Of a DNA stretch of 64,000 nt, positions 1-8,976 are shown piece by piece. The position numbers and the translations under genes were made by a program. The stretch is from AP-15 sp963762575 (GTDB taxonomy: Bacteria > Pseudomonadota > Alphaproteobacteria > ATCC43930 > CGMCC-115725): positions 1,116,001-1,180,000 of the forward strand of contig CAVXLL010000001.1 in assembly GCA_963762575.1 (NCBI GenBank), written 5' to 3'. Position 1 is the first letter of the stretch. Each line of letters starts with the position of its first letter. The notes beneath the pieces were generated by a model. It ran no database searches. It was not told the origin of the DNA and saw only the letters and a program-made list of their open reading frames with translations.

Positions 1-1
1 C

Positions 2-493
2 GAAGCCGCGATCGTCGCCGGCGCCGTCCTGTTGCTCACTCGGCGGATCAAATCCGAGCAAGTCTATGCCGGGATCGACTGGACCTTGCTGCTGATGTTC
101 GCAGGCTTATTCATTGTCGTTGCCGGGCTCGAACACAGCGTGCTGTCGCCGGAGGTTATCGGCGCTGTCGGCCGTCTGCAGCTCGACCGCGTGCCAGTTC
201 TGAGTGTGATCACCGCAATGCTCTCAAACATTGTCAGCAACGTCCCGGCAGTGCTCGTGCTGAAGCCGTTCATTGCGGGGCTGCAATCCCAACAGCAGGC
301 TTGGCTCACCGTCGCAATGGCCTCGACCCTCGCCGGCAACTTCACCCTGGTTGGCTCCATCGCCAATCTGATCGTGGTGCAGCGGGCACGGGCGCAAAAT
401 GTCGAAATCGGGTTCTGGGAATACTTCAGGGTTGGTGCGCCGCTTACGGTGTTGACGATCGGTATCGGGGTGCTCTGGCTCGAATTTGGGTGA
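2..493 (+). CDS. Anion/Na+ permease (ion transporter superfamily), C-terminal part
   Basis: This is the C-terminal part of an integral membrane transporter whose 5' end lies before the window; the frame is open from base 2. Alternating hydrophobic segments and the segment S-N-I-V-S-N-V-P-A-V resemble the conserved core of ArsB/NhaD/SLC13-type permeases, where an asparagine-proline hairpin forms the substrate or ion site. About five membrane segments remain. The substrate (arsenite, citrate, dicarboxylate or sodium) cannot be decided from this fragment. The stop lies 8 bp from the convergent nucleoside phosphorylase gene. Confidence 0.75.
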   Translation, partial: EAAIVAGAVLLLTRRIKSEQVYAGIDWTLLLMFAGLFIVVAGLEHSVLSPEVIGAVGRLQLDRVPVLSVITAMLSNIVSNVPAVLVLKPFIAGLQSQQQAWLTVAMASTLAGNFTLVGSIANLIVVQRARAQNVEIGFWEYFRVGAPLTVLTIGIGVLWLEFG

Positions 494-501
494 GAACAAA
501 G

Positions 502-1323
502 CTATGGCGTCGATGACCCGTTGCGGCGAAAGCTCACTCCGCGGCAGGCGCGCGCCGCGGTTGCGATCACGGTCAGCGAGGCCGAACTGCCGTCGGCCTC
601 GCCTTTTTCGAAATCGCCCTCAATGACGGCCATCTGGTTCGTGACATGGGCGAAACACAAAACCGGTTTGCCGCGCGCTTTAGCGAATGCGTAAAGCCCG
701 GCTGCCTCCATTTCGACGGCGAGAATGTTTCGCGTCCGGCAGCGCTCGATGGCGGCAGCGGTCTCGCGGAACGGCGCGTCCGTCGTCCAACTGGCGCCGC
801 GGCGCATCGGTTGGCGCGCTGCCGCAAACGCGTTCATCGCAGCCTGGACCAACCCCTCCTCGGCTTCGGCGAACTCTGACGGCGGCAAGTAATGGTAACT
901 CGTGCCCTCGTCGCGCAACGCGTGGTCGATCAGGATGAAATAGGGCGGCGATCCCTGCTCGACGATCTGCCCTGCTGAGGTCATGCTGATCAGCAGCCGG
1001 CAGCCCGAAGCAAACAGCTGCTCCGCCAGCAACACGGCAAAAGAGGCGCCCACGGCGCAGCCGATGATGCCGAAATGCTCGCCCCCGTGCGCAAATTCGA
1101 AGAGGTCGGTGTGATAACACGCCCACCCAGCCGAGCGGCGGCTTAGTCTGCTCCTGGCGAGCGCCCGGACGATGTCGCCGTCCGGGTCGAGCAGACAGAC
1201 TTCCGGCACCGCCGTGCTTGGCAATTTTTTCTGCCGCCGCGCCTCCCGCAGCAGATTTTCCGGCTCGAAGACCGAGGCCGCGGCAAAGTCCTTCCCTGCG
1301 AGGATCGGCGGTGGCTTCAGCAC
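502..1323 (-). CDS. Nucleoside phosphorylase family protein
   Basis: A 273-residue protein of the PNP/UDP phosphorylase superfamily, which splits nucleosides with phosphate into a free base and ribose-1-phosphate. The signature V-E-M-E-A-A-G is at residues 203-209 and supplies the acidic residues that hold the ribose. T-T-D-A-P-F-R-E-T at about 180-188 matches the segment that precedes it in uridine and purine phosphorylases. The glycine-rich segment around residue 88 fits the phosphate-binding loop. It starts with GTG behind a GGGG-rich site. It reads divergently from the next gene across about 240 bp. Substrate preference is not visible. Confidence 0.85.
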   Translation of the reverse strand: MLKPPPILAGKDFAAASVFEPENLLREARRQKKLPSTAVPEVCLLDPDGDIVRALARSRLSRRSAGWACYHTDLFEFAHGGEHFGIIGCAVGASFAVLLAEQLFASGCRLLISMTSAGQIVEQGSPPYFILIDHALRDEGTSYHYLPPSEFAEAEEGLVQAAMNAFAAARQPMRRGASWTTDAPFRETAAAIERCRTRNILAVEMEAAGLYAFAKARGKPVLCFAHVTNQMAVIEGDFEKGEADGSSASLTVIATAARACRGVSFRRNGSSTP

Positions 1324-1560
1324 GATGGTGTCGTCCCCGTTAGTTAAAAGCAGCGCTCAACAATCATCGTGACTTGTAACAGATCGGGTGTCAGCGGCTC
1401 GCCCCGCTTGTGTCCGATCGAGGGGCGAACAGTCAAGCATGCGAGCCCTGATCGAGTTTCGATGCGGATCGAGGCACGGGGGCGGGTCCCACAAAAGAAG
1501 TTGAGGGATTGGCGGGTATCGATCATTTATTCGTGAGCGGCGGCTAAACGGAAAGCGGCG

Positions 1561-2526
1561 ATGGGCATGCTCGTGAACGGCGTCTGGCACGACGAAGATC
1601 CACCGACGGCGGGTTCGGACGGCAGCTTTGTGCGGCTCGAATCAGGGTTCCGCGACAACGTTACCCGTGATGGGTCGTCCGGGTTCAAGGCGCAGGCGGG
1701 CCGCTATTACCTGGTCACCGCGCCGTCCTGCCCATGGGCGCACCGCTCCGTGCTGATGCGCAAGCTGAAGGGGCTAGAGGATGCGATCCCGATCCTGCAG
1801 TCGGACCTCCCCAAGGGGCAGGGCTGGGCCTATTCGCGAGGCTTCGACGATCTCCGGCCGGTCGACGGTGTTTTCCATGTCCATCAGGTCTACAGCGCCG
1901 CCCGCCCGGGCTTCACCGGCCGCGCCACTGTCCCGGTATTGTGGGACCGCGAGACGCGCACGATCGTCAACAATAAATCCTCCGAGATTATTCGCATGTT
2001 GAACTCGGAATTCGACGAATTCGGCAATGCGGCGCTCGACCTTTACCCCGCGGCGCTGCGCGGTGCGATCGACGAGACCAATGCTTTTGTTTACGACGCG
2101 ATCAATAATGGGGTCTATCGCTGCGGCTTCGCCAAGACCCAATCGGCTTACGAACAAAGCTTTCGCAAACTGTTTGCAGCGCTCGACAGCCTCGAGGAGC
2201 GCCTCGGACGTCAGCGCTACCTCCTGGGCGACCGTTTCACCGAGGCCGACCTCCGATTGTTCCCGACCTTGGTGCGCTTCGACGCAGTCTATTACAGTCA
2301 TTTCAAATGCAATCTGCGGCGGCTCGCCGACTATCCCAATCTGTCGAACTATACTCGCGACATCTATCAGATGCCTGGGGTAGCCGAGACCGTCGACATA
2401 CCGCGCATCAAGCTCGGCTATTACGGCGGCATGCGCAGGCTCAACCCGAGCGGCATCATCCCGCTCGGCCCCGAACTGGATTTCTCCGCGCCGCACGACC
2501 GTGGGCGATTGGCCAAGGCGGCCTGA
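1561..2526 (+). CDS. Glutathionyl-hydroquinone reductase (omega-class GST-like)
   Basis: A 321-residue cytosolic protein of the YqjG/ECM4 family, which reduces glutathionyl-hydroquinones. The nucleophile motif C-P-W-A-H-R is at residues 57-62, inside the thioredoxin-like N-terminal domain. An all-alpha C-terminal domain follows, with the family segments around D-E-T-N-A-F-V-Y and F-T-E-A-D-L-R-L. Length matches the family. The next gene starts 8 bp after the stop, so the two are probably co-transcribed. A redox or detoxification role follows from the family. Confidence 0.9.
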   Translation: MGMLVNGVWHDEDPPTAGSDGSFVRLESGFRDNVTRDGSSGFKAQAGRYYLVTAPSCPWAHRSVLMRKLKGLEDAIPILQSDLPKGQGWAYSRGFDDLRPVDGVFHVHQVYSAARPGFTGRATVPVLWDRETRTIVNNKSSEIIRMLNSEFDEFGNAALDLYPAALRGAIDETNAFVYDAINNGVYRCGFAKTQSAYEQSFRKLFAALDSLEERLGRQRYLLGDRFTEADLRLFPTLVRFDAVYYSHFKCNLRRLADYPNLSNYTRDIYQMPGVAETVDIPRIKLGYYGGMRRLNPSGIIPLGPELDFSAPHDRGRLAKAA

Positions 2527-2534
2527 ATGGCGCA

Positions 2535-3287
2535 ATGGAGGCGTACCAATACCCGCGATATTACGCGATCGCCTTAGCCCCGAGCGATCCCGGGCGCGAG
2601 ATCGATTTCTTCGAAGCCGCAATCGAGAAGTTCTCGAAAGCTGAAGTCAACCGGGTTTTCGAGCTCGGCGCCGGCACCGCGCCCTATCTGGAGGAATGGC
2701 ACAAGCGGGGCTACGCCTATTGCGGGCTCGATCTGAGCCCGGCGATGATCGAATTTGGCCGCGAAAAGGCGCGGCGCTTGGGCATTGAGGACGCATTCAT
2801 CCTTGGCGACATGCGAGACCTCGATCGCGGCCTCGGACCCTTCGATCTGGCCTATGTGCTGCTCGGCTCGCTCTACGTCCGATCCAATAGCGAATTCCTC
2901 GATCACCTCGACCGGATGGCCGGTGTGCTCGCTCTCGGTGGGCTGTATTTATTGGACAGTTTTGTCTGGTTTCGGATTTTTCACGACTACAAGCGAAGCT
3001 GGTCCCGGCGCAAAGGCGGTGTGACCGTGCACACCCGCTACCGCGCCGAGCTGACCGATCCGGTAGCGCAAACCTATGACGAGTGCCTGACCTTCACCGT
3101 CGATGACCATGGAGAGTCCGTGGTCATCAACGGCCGGGTTCCCTCCAAGGTATTTTTCCCACAAGAATTTTTAGCCCTTGTAGAGCTCAATGGACGGTTC
3201 GAATTCCTTGGCTGGTACAATGATTTTAGCTTTACCGCAAAACTCAAGCCCGAGGGCCGCCATGTAGCTATTCTGCGGAAGCGCTGA
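2535..3287 (+). CDS. Class I SAM-dependent methyltransferase
   Basis: A 250-residue methyltransferase. The SAM-binding loop E-L-G-A-G-T-A-P is at residues 43-50 and the acidic residue after strand 2 lies in G-L-D-L-S at 64-68. The segment around L-G-D-M-R-D-L matches motif II. The ATG at 2535 was chosen because it follows the stop of the upstream gene closely and keeps the full Rossmann fold; the same frame is open further upstream only as an overlap with that gene. The substrate is unknown. The 3' end overlaps the convergent AhpD-like gene by 20 bp. Confidence 0.85.
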   Translation: MEAYQYPRYYAIALAPSDPGREIDFFEAAIEKFSKAEVNRVFELGAGTAPYLEEWHKRGYAYCGLDLSPAMIEFGREKARRLGIEDAFILGDMRDLDRGLGPFDLAYVLLGSLYVRSNSEFLDHLDRMAGVLALGGLYLLDSFVWFRIFHDYKRSWSRRKGGVTVHTRYRAELTDPVAQTYDECLTFTVDDHGESVVINGRVPSKVFFPQEFLALVELNGRFEFLGWYNDFSFTAKLKPEGRHVAILRKR

Positions 3288-3843
3288 TTGCCGCGAGCCG
3301 CTCGACGGCTTCGGGCTCTTCCTCGATGCCGAGCGCGTCGTTGAATTTGTTGAAAAAGCCGCAGAGCGTGATGCGCAAAGTCAGCTCGACCAACTGAGCC
3401 TCGCTGAAATGCGCTTTGAGTCGGGCAAACAGCGCGTCGGGGATGCGGTTCGGCCGCTCCCAGGCGGCGATTGCGTATTCGACGACGAGCCTGTCTCTAT
3501 CGTCGAGTTCCTGGTGGTCGCGGTAATCGAGAATGCGTTCGACGCCGGCGGGCGTGACGCCCTCGACCACCAGGAACGGTGTGTGGTGCGCCACGCAATA
3601 AGCACACTCGTTGAGCTTGGAGACGGTGACGATCGCCAGTTCGAGTACGCGCTTCGGCAGTGTCGCGGCCTCGCGCAATTCGAGCAGCATTGACATCAGA
3701 TGGCGCAACGCCGCCGGCACATGCGCGAAAACCGCGGCCTGGTTGCGGAATGGGCCGTATTGCCCGGCAAACCGCTTGTAGATCGCGGCGAGATCTGGTG
3801 GCAGCTCGTTCGACGGGATATTGCGGACCCGCGCCACGGTCAT
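3268..3843 (-). CDS. Carboxymuconolactone decarboxylase (AhpD-like) family protein
   Basis: A 191-residue all-helical protein with the family redox motif E-C-A-Y-C-V-A-H-H at residues 79-87 (Cys80, Cys83, His87), as in AhpD alkylhydroperoxidase-type members. These act as thiol peroxidases or, without the cysteines, as decarboxylases; the CxxC pair here favours a redox role. Its ATG overlaps the TGA of the upstream lyase gene (ATGA overlap at 3840-3843), so the two are translationally coupled. Confidence 0.88.
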   Translation of the reverse strand: MTVARVRNIPSNELPPDLAAIYKRFAGQYGPFRNQAAVFAHVPAALRHLMSMLLELREAATLPKRVLELAIVTVSKLNECAYCVAHHTPFLVVEGVTPAGVERILDYRDHQELDDRDRLVVEYAIAAWERPNRIPDALFARLKAHFSEAQLVELTLRITLCGFFNKFNDALGIEEEPEAVERLAAISASAE

Positions 3844-4682
3844 AAGAGCCCGGTAAAGATGCGCTGCGCATCGGCCTGCGTCGTTGCCGGTGCCAATTTG
3901 TCGAACCGACCCGTCGCCCGCAGCTCATCGGCGACCCGCTGCGTCATCGACATCGCCATCAATGCCACCGCGCTGGCGGTGCTGGCGCGTGCCACGCCGA
4001 GCGCTTCGAGTTCGGCAACGCTCGGCGACCCGGCGCGCACATTGACGTTGATCGGCGCGCCGAGCGCCTTCACCAGCCGCCCGATTGTCGCGGCATCGCG
4101 CAACCCGATCGGATAGACGCAGTCCGCCCCGGCGGCCAGATACGCTCGGCCGCGCTCGACGGTCTCCTCGAAGCGAGAGGTTTCATCCCCAATGTTCCGC
4201 AGATAGAGATCGGTCCTGCCATTGATGACGATCGGCACGGCTGCCGACTTTGCCGCCTCCCGCGCAGCGCGGATCCGGTCGGCGGCATCCGCGGGAGTGC
4301 GAATCGGGACCAGGCCGTGCGGCGTGCCGTCCTCGAGATTGACGCCGACCGCGCCCGCCCCGATGATTTCCGACACCGAGCGCATCACCGCATCTGGCGT
4401 CTCACCGTAACCTGCCTCGATATCGGCGGTGACGGGGACCCGCGCCGCGCGCACGACACGGGCCGTCGCGGCGACGACCTCTTCCCACGGCGTCTGTTCG
4501 CCGTCGGCATAACCGAGCGACCACGCGACGCCTCCGCTGGTCGTCGCGATCGCATCGAAGCCGGCGGCCGCAAACACCCGCGCGCTCATCGCGTCCCAGG
4601 CGTTCGGCAGCAGCAGCAACCGCGGCCCGCGGTGCTTGTTGCGAAACAGCTCGGCTTGCTGCGCCTGTTCTGCCCGGTTCAT
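3840..4682 (-). CDS. Isocitrate lyase/PEP mutase family protein
   Basis: A 280-residue TIM-barrel protein of the ICL/PEPM superfamily, enzymes that make or break C-C or C-P bonds next to a carboxylate. Mg-binding acidic segments are visible: T-A-D-I-E-A-G-Y-G at 85-93 and N-L-E-D at 115-118. The K-K-C-G-H loop of true isocitrate lyase is absent, so it is more likely an oxaloacetate hydrolase, 2-methylisocitrate lyase-like or phosphonate-type member. The start at 4682 is supported by a strong GGGGGAGG ribosome-binding site about 7 bp upstream. It heads a two-gene operon with the AhpD-like gene. Confidence 0.85.
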   Translation of the reverse strand: MNRAEQAQQAELFRNKHRGPRLLLLPNAWDAMSARVFAAAGFDAIATTSGGVAWSLGYADGEQTPWEEVVAATARVVRAARVPVTADIEAGYGETPDAVMRSVSEIIGAGAVGVNLEDGTPHGLVPIRTPADAADRIRAAREAAKSAAVPIVINGRTDLYLRNIGDETSRFEETVERGRAYLAAGADCVYPIGLRDAATIGRLVKALGAPINVNVRAGSPSVAELEALGVARASTASAVALMAMSMTQRVADELRATGRFDKLAPATTQADAQRIFTGLL

Positions 4683-4911
4683 CTCGCACCTCCCCCGAAG
4701 TGGCCGTCGACGCGTCGTCACAGCCTCTTCTCGCGAACCACCGCGGTCAAGCCGTCGATTGCCGCCCGTCTTGCTGGACAGGAATACTGCGGAACTATGC
4801 CCCAAACGCCTTATGGTCAACTCCAGCAAGTTCCCGGTAAATTCCCTTTTCTCGCGTCGCCGAACGGATTACACTGGAGTGCCCGGAGAAAGCCTGAAGG
4901 CGGTGGTTGCG

Positions 4912-5793
4912 ATGAACACCGATGTTGCCGAGGCCCAAGCCGCCGAACAGGTCGTCGCGCGGTTTCTCTGCGGATATCATAAAATTTGGCAGAACTTTTT
5001 TCCCGGCCTGAACAAGCGGGCGCACTGGCATGTCATGTTTTCGGCGAGGTGCAGTCCGGAGGAGGGCGTTTCGTGCCGCTCGATCCACCGCGCACTCTAT
5101 GGTTTGTACGGGACCGACATCCGCACCTGTATTGAGCGGATAAGGGATTGCGAGTACGACGGCTTCATCCGAGTGCTGGACGCGCCGGGCCAACCTCGCG
5201 CTGTTTCTCCCGCATCTCTGATCGGCGCCACCGATAAATTGCACGAGGGCTTCGACCGCCATTGCCGCGAAACGATCGAAGCCCTTTGCAAAGCTCTCGG
5301 AGACCACGAGAGCGGGCGTTTGCATGGCTTCGATTGCAACCGGGCTACGATCTCCGCGATTTTCAGCTTTTTCAATTCTTATGACCAGAAATGGCGGGAG
5401 ACCTGCGAGCTGGTGGTCAGGAGGAAAGGGCTGACCCCAGCCTATGCCAACGACGCGATGGACCATCTGGTCACGTATCAGTATTGGGCGATCGTAATGC
5501 TGCTGTGGTCGGCGAGCCCGTTCGGCGGCGGTCGCGCAGACGCGCCGGCGCTTGTCATCGACGAGGTCAACAGCAGGATGTGGGACGCCCTACGGCTCGG
5601 GCATCTCGCGATCAAAGAGCGCGTCGGCAACTTGATCCGTTGGGGGTTTTTCACCGAGCAGACGATAAAGAAACACAAGGCGGTGGCGCTGACCCCGGTT
5701 GCCGGCTCGGCGACCAGCGAGAGCCTGGCGGCGACCAAGCCGTTGCTCCATGATCTTTACGGCAAGCTCGTGCCGCAGGAGGCGACCGCCTAG
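4912..5793 (+). CDS. Hypothetical protein, possible winged-helix regulator
   Basis: A 293-residue soluble protein that I do not recognise. Two stretches look like helix-turn-helix units: residues about 55-85 (L-Y-G-T-D-I-R-T-C-I-E-R-I) and about 225-255 (L-G-H-L-A-I-K-E-R-V-G-N-L-I). Both end in G-F with basic or polar residues, as in MarR-like winged helices. A cysteine-rich middle (HCRETIEALCKALG) separates them. ATG 4912 was preferred over the longer frame from 4636, which overlaps the divergent lyase gene and has a low-complexity arginine/serine start. The regulator idea is inference only. Confidence 0.6.
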   Translation: MNTDVAEAQAAEQVVARFLCGYHKIWQNFFPGLNKRAHWHVMFSARCSPEEGVSCRSIHRALYGLYGTDIRTCIERIRDCEYDGFIRVLDAPGQPRAVSPASLIGATDKLHEGFDRHCRETIEALCKALGDHESGRLHGFDCNRATISAIFSFFNSYDQKWRETCELVVRRKGLTPAYANDAMDHLVTYQYWAIVMLLWSASPFGGGRADAPALVIDEVNSRMWDALRLGHLAIKERVGNLIRWGFFTEQTIKKHKAVALTPVAGSATSESLAATKPLLHDLYGKLVPQEATA

Positions 5794-5839
5794 TTTCGCT
5801 CAGTAGAGACGGGTCCTGTAGCTCTCTGCCGTGGCCCGC

Positions 5840-6412
5840 TCAGAACTCCTCGACGGATATGCCGCCGATTTGGTCGGCCAGGATGCGGCCGAGAGAGGGA
5901 AATTCGGACCTCCGGAGCTGTTTTTCCGGGTTCCACAAATCGGAGCGGATCAGCGCCTTGCCGCAATGGAAATAGATTTCTTCGGCCGCGACCAGGATGC
6001 CGCTGCGCGGCACCTTGCCGTTGACCGCCAGCGGCTCGAGCAAAGCGGGGTCGGTGGTGACGCGCGCCCGCCCGTTAACGCGCAGGGTCTCGCTGAGCCC
6101 CGGCACGAAAAAGATCAATGCGACGCCGGGCCGCTCCAGCAGGTTGCCGATCGTGTCGACCCGATTGTTCCCGAGCCGGTCGGGGATCAGCAGCGTCTCG
6201 TCGTCGAGGACCTGGACAAAACCGGGTGCATCGCCCTTGGGCGAGGCGTCGCAGCGCCCCGACGGATCCGAAGAAGCAATGACGAGAAACGGCGAGCGCG
6301 CGATGAACGCGCGGCAATGGTGGTCGAAGCGGCTCAGCTGCTTCTTGACCGATCGGTCGCTCGGCGGTCCATAAATCTCACGCAGCTCCCCGAGATCCTC
6401 AACGACGTCCAT
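5840..6412 (-). CDS. Pyridoxamine 5'-phosphate oxidase-like FMN-binding protein
   Basis: A 190-residue split-beta-barrel flavin protein. The segments F-L-V-I-A-S-S-D-P-S-G, D-A-S-P-K-G-D, D-R-L-G-N-N-R-V-D-T and R-V-N-G-R-A match the PNPOx-like MSMEG_1061 type. These usually bind FMN or F420 and act on small oxidised compounds; the substrate is not known. Start 6412 was chosen because GGAGG lies 5 bp upstream. The frame is open further upstream, but without a comparable ribosome-binding site. It is divergent from the enoyl-CoA hydratase gene across about 125 bp. Confidence 0.82.
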   Translation of the reverse strand: MDVVEDLGELREIYGPPSDRSVKKQLSRFDHHCRAFIARSPFLVIASSDPSGRCDASPKGDAPGFVQVLDDETLLIPDRLGNNRVDTIGNLLERPGVALIFFVPGLSETLRVNGRARVTTDPALLEPLAVNGKVPRSGILVAAEEIYFHCGKALIRSDLWNPEKQLRRSEFPSLGRILADQIGGISVEEF

Positions 6413-6537
6413 GCTAACCTCCGTCAGTGTGGCGTCACTATGCATGAGCGGCGGCAAAAGCTCCAGCGACAGCCGGCGCTTTTGTTTGGTTTTGGCCGCT
6501 GTTGCGGATATCACTCGGGGAGCGGCAAGGGCATGCT

Positions 6538-7326
6538 ATGAGCGTGATGGTGCAGCGCGAGGAGCGGCTCGAAGGCGGCTGTCTCGCGCGACTGACTATC
6601 GACAATGCGTCGAAGCTGAACAGCCTCAATCGCGCGCTGATGGCCGAGATCATCGAAGCCGCCGGCCGGCTTGCCGCGGACCCGCAGCTGCGGCTGGTGG
6701 TCCTGACCGGCGCCGGCGAGCGCGCTTTTGTCGGCGGCGCCGATATCGGCGAGATCGCGGCGCTGGACCGGGAGAGCGCGTGCGAGTTCATCACTCTGGT
6801 TCACCGTTGCTGCGATGCGTTCCGCCGCCTGCCCGTCCCCGTCATCGCGCGGATCGACGGTTACGCGCTCGGCGCCGGGCTCGAGCTCGCCTGCTCCTGT
6901 GACCTGCGGGTCGCCAGCGGGCGCGCCTTATTCGGCATGCCCGAGGTGCGGATCGGCATCCCCTCGGTCGTCGAGGCGGCGCTCTTGGCGAAATTGATCG
7001 GCCACGGCCGCGCTCGCCGGCTGCTTCTGACCGGCGAGACGATCGGAGCCGCCGAGGCCCTCGCCTGGGGGCTCGTCGATGTCGTGGCGCTGCACGAAAC
7101 CCTCGACGAGGCGGTCGAAAGTCTCGCGCGCCCGATCCTCGCGGCCGGCCCCAACGCGATCCGCCTGCAGAAATCGTTGATCCTCGACTGGGAGGAATTG
7201 CCGACCGCGGCTGCGGTGCAGCGCGGGATCGACTGCTTTGTCAGCGCCTACGATACGGAGGAGCCGGCACGCATGGCGGGCGCGGCGCTTGTCGAGCTGC
7301 GGGCCCGTCACCGACCGCCTCCCTGA
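6538..7326 (+). CDS. Enoyl-CoA hydratase/isomerase family protein
   Basis: A 262-residue crotonase-fold protein. The oxyanion-hole segments G-G-A-D-I (66-70) and G-A-G-L-E (112-116) are present, as is the acidic residue of M-P-E-V-R-I-G-I-P-S (Glu136) at the usual position of Glu164 of rat hydratase. The second catalytic glutamate equivalent is less clear, so hydratase versus isomerase cannot be called. The gene is 7 bp upstream of radC copy 1 and may be co-transcribed with it. Confidence 0.88.
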   Translation: MSVMVQREERLEGGCLARLTIDNASKLNSLNRALMAEIIEAAGRLAADPQLRLVVLTGAGERAFVGGADIGEIAALDRESACEFITLVHRCCDAFRRLPVPVIARIDGYALGAGLELACSCDLRVASGRALFGMPEVRIGIPSVVEAALLAKLIGHGRARRLLLTGETIGAAEALAWGLVDVVALHETLDEAVESLARPILAAGPNAIRLQKSLILDWEELPTAAAVQRGIDCFVSAYDTEEPARMAGAALVELRARHRPPP

Positions 7327-7333
7327 CCGGCCG

Positions 7334-8056
7334 ATGAACGACAAGCGCCGCCCCAGACAGTCGCGACTTACCGAGGCGGCCGACGATACCCCCCACTATT
7401 ACGGGCACCGGGAACGGCTGCGCCAAAGACTGATCGCGGCGGGAGCAGACAATCTGCCGGATTACGAGCTGCTCGAAGTGATCCTGTTCGCCAGCAACCC
7501 GCGCGCCGACGTCAAACCGCTGGCAAAGGATCTGCTGGAGCGTTTCGGCGGCTTTGCCGAATTGCTCAGCGCCGAGCCCGACGCGCTCGCTGGCGCCGGC
7601 CTGGGCCTCGCCGGCATCGCCGCGCTCAAAGCGGCGCGCGAGGCGGCGTTGCGCCTGATGCGCTCGGAACTACACGAGCGGCCGGTGGTCAACTCGTGGG
7701 ACAAGCTGATCGATTACTGCACCGCGTACATCGCCCACGGCAAGGTCGAGGAGTTCCACATTCTTTTTCTCGACCGCAAGAACGTGCTGATCAGGCATGA
7801 ACGGCAGCAGCGCGGCACGGTCGATCATACGCCGGTTTATACCCGCGAAGTCGTCAAACGCGCGCTCGAGCTCCAGGCCTCGGCTTTGGTCCTGGTGCAC
7901 AATCATCCCTCGGGCGACCCGACACCCTCGAAAGCGGACATTGCGGTGACCAAGGACATCGTCAAGGCCGCCGCTCCGCTGGGGGTGACCGTGCACGATC
8001 ACCTGATCATCGGCCGCGGCCGCCACAGCAGCCTGCGCGACCTCGGACTGATCTGA
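7334..8056 (+). CDS. radC: RadC family (JAB/MPN domain) protein, copy 1
   Basis: A 240-residue RadC/UPF0758 protein. The N-terminal third holds a helix-hairpin-helix-like region and the C-terminal half a JAB/MPN metalloprotease-like domain with the zinc motif H-N-H-P-S-G-D at 189-195 and the downstream S-K-A-D. The biochemical role of RadC is unsettled; the old DNA-repair assignment in E. coli was withdrawn. The start at 7334 follows the hydratase stop closely and gives the normal family length. A second, mosaic copy follows 161 bp downstream. Confidence 0.9.
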   Translation: MNDKRRPRQSRLTEAADDTPHYYGHRERLRQRLIAAGADNLPDYELLEVILFASNPRADVKPLAKDLLERFGGFAELLSAEPDALAGAGLGLAGIAALKAAREAALRLMRSELHERPVVNSWDKLIDYCTAYIAHGKVEEFHILFLDRKNVLIRHERQQRGTVDHTPVYTREVVKRALELQASALVLVHNHPSGDPTPSKADIAVTKDIVKAAAPLGVTVHDHLIIGRGRHSSLRDLGLI

Positions 8057-8217
8057 GCCGAAGCAAGAGCGCAGCGAGTTCGAGTTTAGCGCCGGTAAGC
8101 CGGCGGTGGCAGTCTCAGCAAGTTCACCTAATCTACGGCTCTTATTCGCCAGCTCTTAACTAGTCGCGCGGTATGTAAGGACAGTCATTTAGCTGCCAGT
8201 AGATCCTGACGTTCGCG

Positions 8218-8958
8218 ATGTTCGAGCGGAACCTAATCGAAACGAAGCCCGGCAAAGAGCTTGGACCCCTTACCGCTCTTACCCGAAATATATCGCGCAC
8301 TTTGAGTCGGAGAGACCGATTGCGACAATTCTTGATCCTGGCGGGCGCGGAAAACCTGTTGGACCATGAACTTGTCGAGGTCATGCTCTTTACCAACAAT
8401 CCGAGAGCTGACGCCGAATCACTGGCAGAAGCGCTCCTGGATAGATTTGGCGGCCTTGCAGAGGTGTTGAGCGCCGAACCCGAGGCGCTGGCCGCCGCGG
8501 GTTTGACCACGTCCGCAATTGCCGGGGTCAGATTAGTCCGCGAGGTGGCGCTTCGGTTTATGCGGGCAGAATTGCATAGCCGGCCGCTGGTCGCATCTCA
8601 CGACACCTTGATCGATTATTGCAGCGCGCAAATTGCCCACAGTAAAGTTGAGGAGTTCCACATACTCTTCCTCGATCGCAAGAATGCATTGATCAAGCAC
8701 GAGCGGCAGCAGCGCGGCACGGTCGATCACACGCCGGTTTATACCCGCGAAGTCGTAAAACGTGCGCTCGAACTCGGGGCGTCCGCCTTGATTTTGGTCC
8801 ACAACCATCCCTCGGGCGACCCGACCCCCTCGAAGGCGGATATCGCGGTGACCAAAGATATCGTTAGAGCTGCCGCTCCGCTCGGCGTGAGCGTGCACGA
8901 CCACTTGATCATCGGCCGGGGCCACCACAGCAGCTTGCGCGACCTCGGGCTGATTTGA
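8218..8958 (+). CDS. radC: RadC family protein, copy 2 (tandem paralogue)
   Basis: A 246-residue RadC paralogue in tandem with the previous gene. Its last ~107 residues differ from copy 1 at only about eight positions and the DNA there is nearly identical. The N-terminal ~130 residues are much more divergent and richer in A/T-ending codons. The zinc motif H-N-H-P-S-G-D is intact. The pattern suggests a divergent paralogue whose 3' half was homogenised with copy 1 by gene conversion, or a recent mosaic duplication. The 161 bp between the copies shows no gene. Confidence 0.9.
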   Translation: MFERNLIETKPGKELGPLTALTRNISRTLSRRDRLRQFLILAGAENLLDHELVEVMLFTNNPRADAESLAEALLDRFGGLAEVLSAEPEALAAAGLTTSAIAGVRLVREVALRFMRAELHSRPLVASHDTLIDYCSAQIAHSKVEEFHILFLDRKNALIKHERQQRGTVDHTPVYTREVVKRALELGASALILVHNHPSGDPTPSKADIAVTKDIVRAAAPLGVSVHDHLIIGRGHHSSLRDLGLI

Positions 8959-8976
8959 GGGCGGGTGCCGGGCGCT

